A stretch of 64,000 nucleotides of DNA from Panonychus citri (Eukaryota > Arthropoda > Arachnida > Trombidiformes > Tetranychidae), in assembly GCF_014898815.1 (NCBI RefSeq), contig NW_026515512.1:62001-126000 (forward strand), given 5' to 3'. Shown here one piece after another: positions 11,744 through 23,358 of the stretch. The translations under genes and the position numbers were made by a program. Within the stretch, counting starts at the first letter, position 1, and every line of letters starts with the position of its first letter. The notes beneath the pieces were generated by a model, which saw nothing but the letters and a program-made list of their open reading frames with translations, ran no database searches and had not been told where the DNA came from.

Positions 11744-13084
11744 TTAATATTTTTCGAAAGGATTAACACTAGTATCCATTTTGGTAGGATAACTTTCAAC
11801 AGGCGACCCTAATTGGTGGAATGAGTCCATTTGTTGAGTTAAGCTTAAAAGTCCTCCTTCAGCGACTGTGATTATCACCCAAATTATTTCTAAACATTAA
11901 AATGAGTCCAAATCCATAAAAAAAAAGTTAAAATCAGGTGAAGAAAATAAAACATCAATTAGATGACATAATTTAAAATTAGGTGAAACAAAAAGATAGA
12001 GTAAGATTAACTCAATCAATATCTTAGGGAAAATTGAAATATCAATAAGTTAATAGGATAGTAAATATAATTGTATACATAAATTCAACAACTGACCTCC
12101 AAAAAATTGACCAATGGCTGTACTCATCCTCCATTGGCCTTGAAATATGCCAGACATGGCTGGACTTATCATTTCTAAAGACACATCGGCCATCTGTCCA
12201 GGCTCTAAAGGATCTACAACAACTCGTTCACAATTTCCCATTAAATGGCCATTTATAAATCGTAAAGAACATCCTTGAGGCCACCTTTCCGTCCCTGAAA
12301 AAAGAGAAGATGAAACAAAACAAAAATAAGAGAAAATAGAATCATTGAGTAAGAATGGGAAGAGAACAGCTTGTTTTTCAGTTTTATAGGAACAAAAATA
12401 AAGAAGAAAAAAAGTATGAAACCTACCTGAATTTAAAATTCTCCAAGTTTTAACAAATCGGGTATTTGGTGGAACCTCTTCACCTTCTCCTATGGTTACA
12501 TCTTTGATAAAACTCATGACTGGTAATGATTCCATTCCAAGTTCTTTGGGTGCATCTAGGTCGAAGTATGAACAGATGGCCTGTTGAAGATTCCTAAGAA
12601 AAATTAAGAGAAAAAGAGGAACAAGAGACAAAAAAAGAGGATTAGCAATAAGATGAGATTTAAAAGAAAATGCGAAGCAAAAATCATTGAAAGAGAATCT
12701 ACCATGGAAAAGGCAGATAAACATCAAGAATTGACTTTTCTTGCCAAATTATTATTACTCCGTCATAGTAAGTCAATGACTTTTTTGTTTACTGTGACAT
12801 TTTTATGAGAAATTGCAAGCAGAACAAAGAGAAAGAAAGAGAAAAGGAAACAAGGAAAAAGGTAAGAGCAGTTAGAAGAGAGAGAGAGAAAAAAAATGAA
12901 AAAAGTACCAATTATTCATGTCCAGGAAGAAAGCACATCCTTCTGGTGACAGTTGGTTAGGTGAGAGTAATTTTTGGAATTCATTAATAAGAACATCTTT
13001 ATCTTGTGTACCCATACACGAGAATTGTTGAAGAAGTGAAGATTCCAAATCGACAATATCACCATTGGCACCTTGAGCAGTCAT
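11744..13084 (-). CDS. ILRUN (C6orf106)-like UBA/NBR1-domain protein
   Basis: ILRUN proteins carry an N-terminal UBA-like fold and an NBR1 (FW)-type domain; the human protein dampens p300/IRF3-dependent transcription. Exons on the minus strand are 13084-12909, 12593-12427, 12294-12097 and 11889-11744, with consistent phases, giving 228 residues. The UBA-like part reads SCMGTQDKDVLINEF and GCAFFLDMNNW. The NBR1 part has DVTIGEGE, FVKTWRILNSG, ERWPQG and QGQWRMSTA, followed by EIIWVIITVAEGGLLSLTQQ. This matches the human protein segment by segment. The long disordered tail of the human protein is largely absent, so this form is shorter. It starts head-to-head with a small gene at 13898. Confidence 0.93.
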
Positions 13085-13897
13085 TTTGGTTTATAAATAT
13101 ATAAATGTACTTTTGTTTCTCTTCTCACAGTATAGAGTAATAATAATAATACAAAAAAACAGCTATAGTAACAAATCTATTCTATTACAAGAAGGCTTGA
13201 TCACTTCACAATAATATCTTCAAGTGGATATATTTAACTGGTGGAAAACAGAAAAGGGAGACAGAAAAGAGAGCAAAAAGTAAGAGGAGAAAATGAAACA
13301 GACAATGAAAAGAAGATGAAGAGAGAAAATAATCAACAAGGTGTAAACAAATTAACATAAAAATGGTTAAAAAAATGAAAGAAACATCACCAAATTAAAT
13401 TTCGATGAACAATTTGTATTCTAATTAAGATAAAATCACATGAAGAAACCATTTGGCGAAATTGAGTAATGAGAACAAACAAAGAAAAACCTACAGGGGA
13501 GAATAAGAACTTTTCCTAAGCCCCACCCATTCGGTTGATTCTTTTTCTAAACCAACTGTTCCGCCATCTTGTGGATATTTTCTTCTTCAACATGAGTAAC
13601 TAATTTTTCACATTTTGGTTTATTTTTTTTTCCATAATTAATTTAGTTTGGTTAATTGTTCGTCCATTTTTTTCATTTGATTGTTTTAACGTTAATTGCA
13701 GTTTAATTCATAGTGAGTATATTGTTTTGTATTCAGAGTTTTCTGTTTTTATGAATTGCTGATAAACACACATGTAAGTGAGTTTGAAGCTTAATGAGAA
13801 ACATTAATTGATATTATTTGGTTGAATATGAGTCAATCTAATTGTTTTTGTTTCTTTTTTTTGTCTCTCAGGTAATTGGTGTTGCTTTTTGGTTAAT
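13085..13897. other. Divergent promoter region between ILRUN and small membrane protein gene
   Basis: The two genes diverge from this 0.8-kb spacer. A splice acceptor ending at about 13871 suggests that the plus-strand gene has an untranslated first exon here, with a candidate donor near 13776. No core promoter motif is clear. Confidence 0.5.
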
Positions 13898-14167
13898 ATG
13901 TTGCATCGTAAACAGAAAAGTCTACTTTGGACAAATCCGAGAGGGAATATTAATTATATCTTCAAATATTTGGCTATTTCATCATTCTCATCTTTCTTGA
14001 CATTTATGGGTTTACATAAAAGTCAATCTTTTCGATACTATTTTCATGAAAATTTCACAACTGTACTTGATGTTTATTATCAATTTATCAAAACAGTGAG
14101 TGACAAAGAAGAGAAAATCAAAAAAGCAGATTACGATGCATGGGGAGTCAAACAACATCGAAGATGA
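13898..14167 (+). CDS. Small single-pass membrane protein, unrecognised
   Basis: An 89-residue frame starting MLHRKQKSLLW. I chose the ATG at 13898, downstream of a convincing acceptor (CTCTCAG at about 13865-13871), because it is the first ATG in that exon. It has a basic N-terminus, one hydrophobic segment at about residues 23-41 (FKYLAISSFSSFLTFMGL), then a charged tail ending DAWGVKQHRR. Size and layout resemble small mitochondrial inner-membrane assembly or subunit proteins, but I cannot match it to a family. It converges on presenilin, whose stop is only 130 bases downstream. It is open throughout and not low-complexity, so I favour a real gene. Confidence 0.55.
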   Translation: MLHRKQKSLLWTNPRGNINYIFKYLAISSFSSFLTFMGLHKSQSFRYYFHENFTTVLDVYYQFIKTVSDKEEKIKKADYDAWGVKQHRR

Positions 14168-14297
14168 TTTTGGTTGTGATTTGATGATGATTGGGATATA
14201 CCAAGAGGAGGTTTAAAATAGAGGACGAAGTCAAGAGAGTTTGTGTCGATTGTATATTAAATCATTTTGTGGTTTCTTTTTCCATCTTCAATATTTG

Positions 14298-15946
14298 TTA
14301 AATATAAATTTGCTGTTCGGCTAATCGATCACAAAATGGTGCCACTAATAGTGATGTTGTAAAATAGAATGTTAAACCGAAAAATATTGAAATTGGAAGA
14401 GCAGGTAAAGCTTTCTTAAAGAAAGCGAGTAACAGTAAAGTTAAACAAAGTCCAATCAAAATAGAAACGAAACAAGCTAATGTTGTATTCCAATCTCCAT
14501 ATGATGAAGCTTTTCCAACCAAAACACTGTAGAAAATAAAATCACCTAAACCTAATTTTACTCCACGTTCGTCATCATATTCATCGGGATCTACATTATA
14601 TTCGGAGGGTTGATTGTTTTGTCCGCGAAATGTGATCGGTGGAACTGTAGATTCTACTTGTTGAGGTTGTGATGGTTCTGATTGATGAGATGTTGATGCT
14701 GTTGATTGGTTTTTATTAGAATCGATATCATCTCGAGGCAATTTTTCTCTTTCACTGTTATCTGCCATTCCAGGTAAATAGGCAACTGCTGAAGAATAAA
14801 TTAGAGAAGGGAAAATAGATTCATTTCGACTTTGAGCAGTTTCCACCAAGATTCTTAAAGGTCCTTTTGGACATAAAACAGCGACGAGATCCCAAACAGA
14901 AATTACTGCAAGTATAACCCATACTGTCCATTCGGGAATGTATTTGATTAGAACCAAAGCCATGAGAGCGGAGACCACAAGTAGGTAGGCTTGTTGGACT
15001 ACAAGAGGTCCTTTCCAGTGGATACAAATCATTCCCAGTATACCAAAGTTCCAGATAAAGAGGGAAACGGAAATATAATCTGCAGGGAGATTATATTTTT
15101 GAAGAACCACGGAAAGGTAGATAAACATAAAGAGAAAGAGTAGTAGAGAAGAGGAAAGTACCAGCCAACCATAAATGACTTTGTAGAATCTGTAAGTGTA
15201 CAGAAGAATTAAAACAAAAGTCATCACCACAATTACTACCAAAAAAATGAATGCATTAGCAAATGAGTGCCAAACTTTTGTTGGAACATCGGCTTTTTGA
15301 TCAGTGAACGGAGTGTATAATAAGTATTGATTGGTCTTGGTGTAGAATTGAAGAGATCCAATTGATGCGATAACAATGAGCATACAAATTGAGACTGGAA
15401 TAAATAATTTGATTACATGTTTAGCTCCATATTTTAATTCCTCTTCTTCAATAGATCTTTGAGCAGAAGCAAGGGAACCAGGTGAAGACGAACCATCAGC
15501 ATCATAACCATCACCGACTGGAGCTTCATTGTTCACCAAACGTTGAGGACTAACTCCTGAAATACCTTCATCAGCAACTTGATTAACATTACGATTATTT
15601 CCTCTATTTCTTTCACGTTTAGGTTGACCACTACCACCAGCTGGGTCAGACATTAATACAAGAAGATATAATACAAAATTTGCTGTAATCATCATCAAGG
15701 CAAACTCCTAGAAAAAAGAGAACATGAAAAAAATCAAAATAAAACCAAATCATATTAATAAAGAAAATATTATCCAACAATAAACCAACAAAAAACAATG
15801 TCAATTTAACACTAATACATATGGAACCGATTAACATCATCATAATCTGATGAATAATAAACAAAATCAGACCAATAAATTGTTGGAAACAATTAACTTA
15901 CCGGGAGAAAGGAGTAATCCGAGTCAACTTGATTAGCATTGACCAT
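14298..15946 (-). CDS. Psn: Presenilin, catalytic subunit of gamma-secretase
   Basis: Intramembrane aspartyl protease that cleaves Notch and other type I membrane proteins in the gamma-secretase complex. Nearly the whole protein is one exon (15707-14298). It shows nine-helix hydrophobicity, the first catalytic Asp in WDLVAVLCPKGPLR, the ETAQSRNE autocleavage-region flank, the second catalytic motif GLGDFIFYS, and ALPALPISI, the PAL motif, near the C-terminus. An upstream exon, 15946-15902, splices in frame (45 bases, phase 0) and adds MVNANQVDSDYSFLP, giving 484 residues. If translation instead starts at 15653 (MSDPAGGSG) the product is 451 residues, closer to the human 467. The extension contains a hydrophobic stretch before the normally cytosolic N-terminus, so the downstream start may be the main one. 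The big loop between the catalytic motifs is Ser/Gln-rich, as in the family. Confidence 0.95.
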
Positions 15947-16893
15947 ATTGATGCTCAGTAAGAAACTGAAGGATAAATTAAGTCAATGATCACACACCAA
16001 CCGAAATAAGCATTCGATTAATTGAGAATATTAATAATTAAGAATAAAACAAAATCACCTCACTAATTAATTGTTCGGATAAATAAAAAGTAAAAAGATT
16101 TGAAAGGCGTTTATCTTGTTGACAGAATTTAAATCATCTGTTCAGGAGAAGAGAATTTTTTTTCTCTCTTCAGATCGAAGCGCCAATTTCGTTTTTTCTT
16201 AGAATTTTTTTTCTAAATTTGATTTTCTATTTACCAGATTAATTCTGATTCTTTAATTTTTTTCTTCTTCATCAATTTGTTGTTAATTAATTTGTGCTTT
16301 TTAAATTTTCTTTTAATTGCATATTCTTTTTTTGGAACAATTGTCATTCGCTTATACAAACCTTCATCTCATCTTTTATTTGACCAGTGAGAGAGACATT
16401 ATTGTTTCTACTTTGTTTTGATTTGGTTGACTTTTTTTTTCTCTACAGAAAATAATTTTAATTCTCTAATTGCATATTTTCTGTGACTTAATTAATCAGT
16501 TTTTTCATCTAATTGTTTCCAGGGATTGATCAAGATAACTGATTGATTGTTATTTCTCTGAAAATATTAAGAGCTAATTGACTATTTATTGAACATTTAT
16601 CTCTTTGTGTTCTAGTCTTAACCTATGTTATAACCTTAAGTAAGTGCAGTTGATTGGGTTATCTTGATTGTCTTATGTTGATTGTCTTCATCTTAATTTC
16701 ATTTAGCTTTCTTGGATATGATTAATTGTTTCCAAGATTAACCATGTTCTTAAGAAGTGCTCATAAATGATTCGAATAAATGTCTCTGAATGAGTGATTG
16801 TTAATTTATTCAATTCTAAATTTCTAATTTGATTTTTTTTCTCTTTTCAGTCTTTCAACTGGACGACTAATATTGCGATTTAAATAGCAAAAT
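15947..16893. other. Divergent promoter region between presenilin and cyclin-Q
   Basis: T-rich spacer from which the two genes diverge. A polypyrimidine tract and acceptor ending at about 16850 suggest an untranslated upstream exon for cyclin-Q. I see no other gene. Confidence 0.5.
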
Positions 16894-17745
16894 ATGAGCA
16901 ATTGTAATCAATTAGCCCATGAAATTGGGTTGTCTTTCTATGATAAAAAGCTTAATCAAGCATTGAGAACAATTTATGAATGTGGTGTCAAATTGGAAGC
17001 CAAATTAGAAACAATCTCTTCTGCAGCAATTTATTTCCACAGATTCTTTTCCGTATCATCACCTGAGCTTTTTGATCCCGTTCTTATTGGTGCAACTTGT
17101 ATTTATTTGGCTGGAAAAGTTGAAGAAGATCATATTCACCTTCGTGATCTAATTAATGTTTTCCATTCAACTCTAAATCGAGCTCATAAAATGATTCCAT
17201 TGAAATTTGACAACTACTATTGGAACTTGCGAGAATCATTGGTTCAATTGGAACTTTTATTACTTCGAGTTCTTAAATTTGATGTTAACAATCAACTTGC
17301 TCATCAATATCTTGTTCATTATTTACGATCGCTCACCGAATGGATTGGTAAAGATTATACTACAACCATTTCATTGGCTCAAACATGTTGGTCACTTTTA
17401 AATGATTACTACATGGATCCAAAATGTATCAACTATAGCGGTCAACAAATCGCAATTGCAGTCATTCAAATTGCCCTGGAAACTCATTCAATTCAAATTC
17501 CATATGAAAAAGAATCTCTTGTCGGCTGGAAATTAGCACTTTACGAACAAGGAACTTTGGAAAAAACAAATCAAATAATAAGCGATATTTTAACTCTTTA
17601 CGAAAACGACGATAAAGAATATTCAACAAGAGCATTAACATCCATGGAAAATTCATCGAATGTAGCAAAATCTAATTCGGAAGATCTACTGGCCGCATTT
17701 AGGAAATATACACCTTCCAAAATAATTGAATATACGCCTAAATGA
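16894..17745 (+). CDS. CCNQ: Cyclin-Q (FAM58A-type cyclin)
   Basis: Cyclin-Q activates CDK10, which phosphorylates ETS2 in vertebrates. A single 283-residue exon without introns. Family blocks in order are YECGVKLEAKLETI, AAIYFHRFF, LIGATCIYLAGKVEEDH, a RESLVQLELLLLRVLKFDV helix, and HQYLVHYLRSLTEW of the second cyclin fold. The end matches NIVSDLI-type sequence (IISDILTLYEND) followed by a short polar tail. Human cyclin-Q is about 248 residues, so this form has a modest C-terminal extension. The intronless structure next to an intron-bearing gene is notable but not extraordinary here, since presenilin is also almost intronless. Confidence 0.92.
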   Translation: MSNCNQLAHEIGLSFYDKKLNQALRTIYECGVKLEAKLETISSAAIYFHRFFSVSSPELFDPVLIGATCIYLAGKVEEDHIHLRDLINVFHSTLNRAHKMIPLKFDNYYWNLRESLVQLELLLLRVLKFDVNNQLAHQYLVHYLRSLTEWIGKDYTTTISLAQTCWSLLNDYYMDPKCINYSGQQIAIAVIQIALETHSIQIPYEKESLVGWKLALYEQGTLEKTNQIISDILTLYENDDKEYSTRALTSMENSSNVAKSNSEDLLAAFRKYTPSKIIEYTPK

Positions 17746-18420
17746 ACAGGACGAAGTTGATTAATGAAACAATTTCCGACCCTAATTCCAACACCTACAA
17801 GAAAAGCACAACCTTATGGTTCCTATTTTCGTAAACATCTAATAACATAATGTACCAGAAAATTACATGTCCAGACGAATCCAATCAACGTGTAAACCTG
17901 AAAATTTTGATCAAGTTGAACATCATTTCCCTTGACCCTCGAGTGTTGAAATCTCATCGTAATCATACAACAACAAGTGTATTTAGATAATCAATCGGTC
18001 TAATTAAGCTTTTTGTTTAATCAAATATAAACATTCGCGTAGGTTGTGAAGATAAACACTCACTCACTTATATTTTAACCAAATGATCACAAAATGAATA
18101 AGATTGTCAGGTTAAACTCGCGCAACTTGTTCCCCACCCACTCTACAGTGAAAAGAAACTTTCTAAACACTAAGCATCCTCATCCCTCAACCGATACTAT
18201 TTATGGTAAAAGAAGATATTTTTTCCCTCATCTTCTTATTACTTTTCTTTCCTGTTAATTTTTTAGTTCATTCATTTTCTCTTAATCATCTTAAATAACC
18301 TTTCACCGTTATCATTGTACAATTTTAACCAACAATCAGTTCTAATTGTGATTCAACAGATCTAAACAATTTCTCTCTCTCTCTCTCTCTCTCATATTTA
18401 TCATCTTCAATAAGTAAACA
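17746..18420. other. Spacer between cyclin-Q and ILK
   Basis: Contains the cyclin-Q 3' flank and the ILK 5' flank, with a (CT)n run at about 18371-18392 just upstream of the ILK start. No additional coding exon was seen. Confidence 0.5.
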
Positions 18421-20042
18421 ATGGAAGACATTTTTCATTGGTGTCGTGAAGGTAATGGTTTTCTCGTTAGGGTTTGGCTCGATGATACAACTCATGATCT
18501 GAATCAAGGGTAAGAATTTAATTTAAATTGTCCATTGTGAAAATTTGTTGATTGAAATTGGGTCGAATCGATTGATTGTTAATTGTTGACCTTTCATTTT
18601 CTTTTGACTTTTATGTTATGTCTTTCTGTTTATTTGTTTACCATATGAATAACTCTGTTTGTTTACATTGTTTGATTTTCTCATAATAGTGATGATCATG
18701 GATTCAGTCCACTTCATTGGGCGTGTAAATCTGGACGTGGACACATCGTTGAGATGTTAATCAACAGAGGAGCTCGAATCAATGCCACCAATATGGGCGA
18801 TGATACTGGCCTTCATTTAGCTGCCGCTCATGGACACAGAGAGATAGTTAATTATCTTCTTCGTCATAAGGCTGACATAAATTCAATCAACGAACATGGA
18901 AATACACCTTTACATTATGCTTGTTTCTGGGGCTATCAACAAGTTGCCGAAGATTTGATTAACGCTGGTGCTCGAGTTAACGTTATCAACAAGTATGGTG
19001 AAACTCCGTTAGATAAGAGTAAAGGACAAATGGCCTCAAGTTTACTTGAACTTGCTGAGAAAATGGGACAAGATGTTTCAAAGAAAGTTCCATACAAAGA
19101 GCAAAGTTGGCTTGGTACTAAAAGTCGATCTCGAGATGCGACACTTTCTCGTCATATGGGAATCAAATTGGAAGATCTTCATTTACAGGATAAATTATCA
19201 ATCACCAAATCAGGTGAAACTTGGCGAGGAATTTGGCAGAATAATGAAATTTCGGCTAAATTTTTATCTCTTGGTGTTAAACCTTCAGTTGATGTGATTC
19301 GTCGAGCGTCAAGAAATTTTTCTGAAGAATTTCCTAGACTCAGAATATTTTCTCATCCAAATGTATTACCAGTTATCGGTTGTACCAATTCACCGCCCAA
19401 TTTGGTTGTTATCAATCAATTCATGCCCTACGGAAGCCTTTACCAAGTCCTCCATCAACCGACAAATCTTGTTGTCGATCAAAATCGTGCCTTAAAATTT
19501 GCCGTCGATATCGCTAAAGGAATGGCCTTCCTACATTCTCTGGAACCACCGATAATGCGATATTTCCTCAATTCTAAACATGTTTACGTAAGAATTAATT
19601 TCTGCTCGAATGTGTTTCATTTGTAAATCTAATCACATTTCTCTCTTTCCATTTACTACAGATTGATGAAGATCTAACTGCCAGAATTAACATGGCGGAC
19701 ACCAAATTTTCATTCCAAGAACGAAATAAATATTATCATCCCGCTTGGATGTCACCAGAGGTCTTACAGAAAAAACTTACAGAGATCAATATAAAAGCCG
19801 CCGATATGTGGTCATTTGCTATTCTTTTATGGGAATTGGCCACTCGACAAGTGCCTTTCTCTGAATTATCTCCTATGGAATGTGGAATGAAAATTGCCCT
19901 GGAAGATTTAAGAATTTCAATTCCACCAGGAATCTCTTCTCACATGGGAAAATTGACTAAAATCTGTATGAATGAGGAACCAGGAAAAAGACCAACCTTT
20001 GATCAAGTCCTTCCAATCCTTGAGAAAATGATTCATGCTTAA
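18421..20042 (+). CDS. ILK: Integrin-linked kinase (pseudokinase)
   Basis: Scaffold of the ILK-PINCH-parvin complex at integrin adhesions. Exons are 18421-18509, 18690-19587 and 19662-20042, phases consistent, giving 455 residues against 452 in human. The start MEDIFHWCREGN matches the family. Ankyrin repeats cover roughly residues 30-160 (HGFSPLHWAC, DTGLHLAAAHGH, HGNTPLHYACFWG). The kinase-like domain follows with EEFPRLRIFSHPNVLPV, MPYGSLYQVLH and ADMWSFAILLWEL. The expected HRD and DFG catalytic motifs are replaced (MRYFLNS and NMADTKF), as in all ILKs, so it is a pseudokinase. The lysine in ISAKFL corresponds to the ATP-contacting lysine. Confidence 0.97.
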
Positions 20043-20340
20043 TTGTGCTAAACAGTCAAATTTCAGTGTTAATAATACCACTAATCATGAAACAATTGGA
20101 AACAATTAATATAACAATATAAATATCAATGTATCAATATGATTAACAATTATGAAACATTTTAACAAAAACAATCAAATAATTCGCAATTGATAATAAA
20201 AATATCATTAGAATTAAATTAAAAAATAACAGAATCACTTTTTCTGGATTGGTCATATTAGTTTTCTAGTTTACATTTGAAATAAAATTTACAATTTAAA
20301 ATTACTTTGCGTTCAATTTTCATGTTCATCACGTTTAAGA

Positions 20341-21867
20341 TTAACATTGGATAATTTTCTCCTTTAATTGTTCAATGGTCTCATTGTTGTAGCCCAATTG
20401 TTGTAGCACTTCAATCGTGCTCACCAACATCGGGTGGCGATTTCATTTCGCTTCGAAAGGCTGACAAATTGGACGCTAATGGTTGATATTTGACCGCTGG
20501 ACCAAGTAATTTGATCTTTCCTCCTTTGTTGTGGTCCACTGAAATTACTGATTGATTGTGGATCACTTGAGGATCCTCGAAGACATCGTCTAGTTCATTA
20601 ACTGGCCCATAAGAGATTCCTGAACCTTCAAAGTGTTTCAACCATTCTTGCATTGGTTTAGCACTTAAACCTTTTGTGATTAGTTTGTTAAGCTCCAAAC
20701 GATTAGCATTACGATTTGCATTATCAGTGTACTTTGGATCATTGATAATTTTTTCAGCTTCAGCGGGAGAAAAGATCACACGGCAAATGGAATGAAACAT
20801 TTTATCGGAACCAGCGCAAAGAGTGATATGTTTACCATCGGCACATTCGTAAGATTGGTAAGGTACAACAGTTTCATGGGCAGTTCCTCTTCGAGAATTA
20901 TACCCGAATTAAGGTAGCCCACTCCGAGATTGGCAAGAATTGAGACTGTGGTTGACAGTAAATTACAATCGATTTTCATTCCAAGACCAGTGATTGATCT
21001 TTGGTGAAGAGCGGCAAGAATAGCACCATGAGCATAAAGGCCAGTGCTTAGATCGGACATGGCGACACCAACTTTACAAGGTTCACCACCTTCGGGTCCC
21101 GTTATGGCTAAAAGTCCACCCATTGAAGCGGCGATCACATCGAAACCAGCTCGTTTAGCATATGGACCTTAACATTGCAATGAAAATAATTAGAAACTCA
21201 TTTTCTTGGATTTAATTGGAAAGAGATTACAAATTTACCTGTAGGACCAAAACCACTGATTGAACAGTAAATTATTTTCGGATTAATTTTATTCAAATCA
21301 TCGTAACCAAGTCCCATGGAATTCAATTTACCAGGAATATAATTCTCGATGAAAATGTCACTTGAGGCGACCAACTTTTCCAATATCTTCAAACCCTCTG
21401 ATCTTTTAAAGTCAATCGCGATACTCTGATAATATCAAACACACAAAGGGAATTTACTTTAAGGCTCAAAGTCGAGAAAAGAAATCAACAATTTCTTCAT
21501 CAAAGGTGACACTTTGTAATATCTTCACGATAAATGAGTACAAACAAAAACGATTCTAATCAATTAGCTTTTCAATTACCTTTTTATTGCGATTGATGGA
21601 CAAATAATAAGTAGAATCTCCATTAACAAAAGGTGGACCCCAACCTCGGGTTTCGTCACCTTTACCTGGTTTTTCAACTTTAATTACTTTAGCACCTAAA
21701 TCCGAAAGTAACATTGTACAAAAAGGTCCGGCCAGAATTCTGGTCAAGTCGAGGACGGTGACATCACTTAAACAGCCTTCGAGTTTCTCATTGACACTTG
21801 TTGAAAATCTAGTAGGCTTGATCATAAGGCCAATATTTAGAAAGACTTTACTTCGCAAACAATTCAT
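20341..21867 (-). CDS. SUGCT/CaiB-BaiF family III CoA-transferase, with two frame breaks
   Basis: Family III CoA-transferases move CoA between carboxylic acids; the closest animal enzyme is succinyl-CoA:glutarate CoA-transferase (mitochondrial). Exons are 21867-21580, 21425-21239 and 21167-20341. The N-terminus (SKVFLNIGLMIKPTRFSTS) looks like a mitochondrial presequence. Motifs are VLDLTRILAGPFCTMLLSDLG, GAKVIKVEKPGKGDETR and FIENYIPGKL, and GVAMSDLSTGLYAHGAI bears the expected catalytic Asp. Reading requires one shift near 20891-20910 (LNSG to RRGTAHETVVPYQ) and another near 20415-20424, after which the C-terminus TIEVLQQLGY is recovered to a stop at 20341. With these allowed the length is about 434, close to human SUGCT. 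Either sequence errors or an early pseudogene; conserved residues on both sides argue for errors. Confidence 0.85.
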
Positions 21868-22443
21868 GATTGAGAGAAGAATAAACTTGAAAATAATTCA
21901 AATTACACATAAAAAATTACGATTGTTATGGTTAAACAAACGATCCACTGGTGCAACGATCCAAGTGAATCCCTTGCGATTGCAGCTCTACCTCAAAGCA
22001 ATTCACCTGAGTGCCAACTTCAAATTGAGACTTACAATCGGACCGAATTTGCGATTGCACCTTAATTTTCACTTAATCTCTGGTAAGACACTTCATTGTT
22101 GTTACTTTCATACTTTTCGGTCCAAATTGCTTTTTTTGAAATCTATTCTAATAACCAATTCATTTCGAGTTGATTTTGATCAATGATTTTCATTATTCCT
22201 TAGTGAGTTTCAGGGTCAAGAGATGGCAGCACAAATTTCTGATCAATTCGGTTAACGTTTTTGTCTCTGTTTACAATGTTAGTTGTCAATGGAAACAGAA
22301 ATTTAATTTTTGTTTTCATTTCATTTCTATCAATTTCTATCAACATTTAATTGTCTTTTTAATCATCTAATTGATTCAACTTTAGATTCACAATAATTTT
22401 ACTTGTATTTTTATAGTCCATCTCTCCGGTTATTGAGGAAACA
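21868..22443. other. Divergent 5' region of the CoA-transferase and roadblock B genes
   Basis: The roadblock B upstream arm begins near 22189 within this stretch and includes a likely untranslated exon ending in an ATAG acceptor at about 22420. The rest shows no coding features. Confidence 0.5.
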
Positions 22444-22830
22444 ATGAATGTAAGTTGTAATGTTGAGAAATGAATAGAATGAAATGAAAATTGTCATTTG
22501 TATGATCACTAATTTTTGTTTTTCTATTTTCTGTTTTCTGTTTTGATTTGTATGGTTTGAAGGCAGAAATTGAAGAAACCCTTAAACGTATTGAAAGTAC
22601 TCACAAATCGGTGATGGGAGTTATTGTTACCGATGATGAAGGGAACATAATTAAATCAACTCTATCCGAGAACAAGGAATCATCAGAAAGTTATGCCAAC
22701 ATAATTTGTGACATCGTTGAAAAGGCTCGAATGGCTCTTAAAGACAAAGAGTATATGAATGATGAACTTACCTTTCTAAAGATACGAACTAAAAGAATTG
22801 AATTTATTGTTGTTCCCGGTGAGTAGATTG
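22189..22830 (+). repeat. Inverted duplicate arm B (roadblock 5' region)
   Basis: Partner of the arm at 10639-11281 in opposite orientation. Outside the arm the flanks differ, and the third coding exon is only about nine-tenths identical by my base-by-base comparison. Confidence 0.9.
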
Positions 22831-23196
22831 ATATCACTTTATTCCTCTTCTTCAGATAATCTTTTCCCTGTCATTAATCAATTGATAAAAGAAATATCTT
22901 CAAGAATCTAGTAAATATTAATAATATCTTGAGTTTCTTGATAATCAAAGATTATCTCATCTTGATATTATTGTCATGAGTTTGATCAGTGTTTTATTTT
23001 AGATAGAATTGATTTTCTCAACAACTTTCCTATCATTTTATTCAGATATAAAAGTTTATCTAATCATTTCGCTTACATTTCAATCATTATTCCTGTTCTA
23101 ACTCTTAATTGATTTCTCTTTTTTTTCTCTCTTACTTTAGACAAAGATTTCATATTGATCACATTACTGAATCCAACTTTGGAATCAACAGCATAA
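22444..23196 (+). CDS. Dynein light chain roadblock-type, copy B
   Basis: Same family and structure as copy A: coding exons 22444-22449, 22563-22818 and 23141-23196, 105 residues, all GT-AG. The second exon encodes the same protein as copy A, and the third reads DKDFILITLLNPTLES. Both copies are intact, so two near-identical dynein light chains could be expressed from one 12-kb interval. It diverges from the CoA-transferase gene and converges on the glycine cleavage H gene, whose stop lies 163 bases downstream. Confidence 0.93.
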
Positions 23197-23358
23197 TTAT
23201 CAACAGATCTAAAAAGTTAAAGAAAGGAAAAATACTGAAATCAGTCCAAAGATATTGAATTTTTCGAATGATTTTTAATCAATCAAATTCACTAATAAAT
23301 TTCCATCTATTATAAATTCCAAAAAAAGGAGATGTTTCCAAAATTCATCGTTGGCTCG

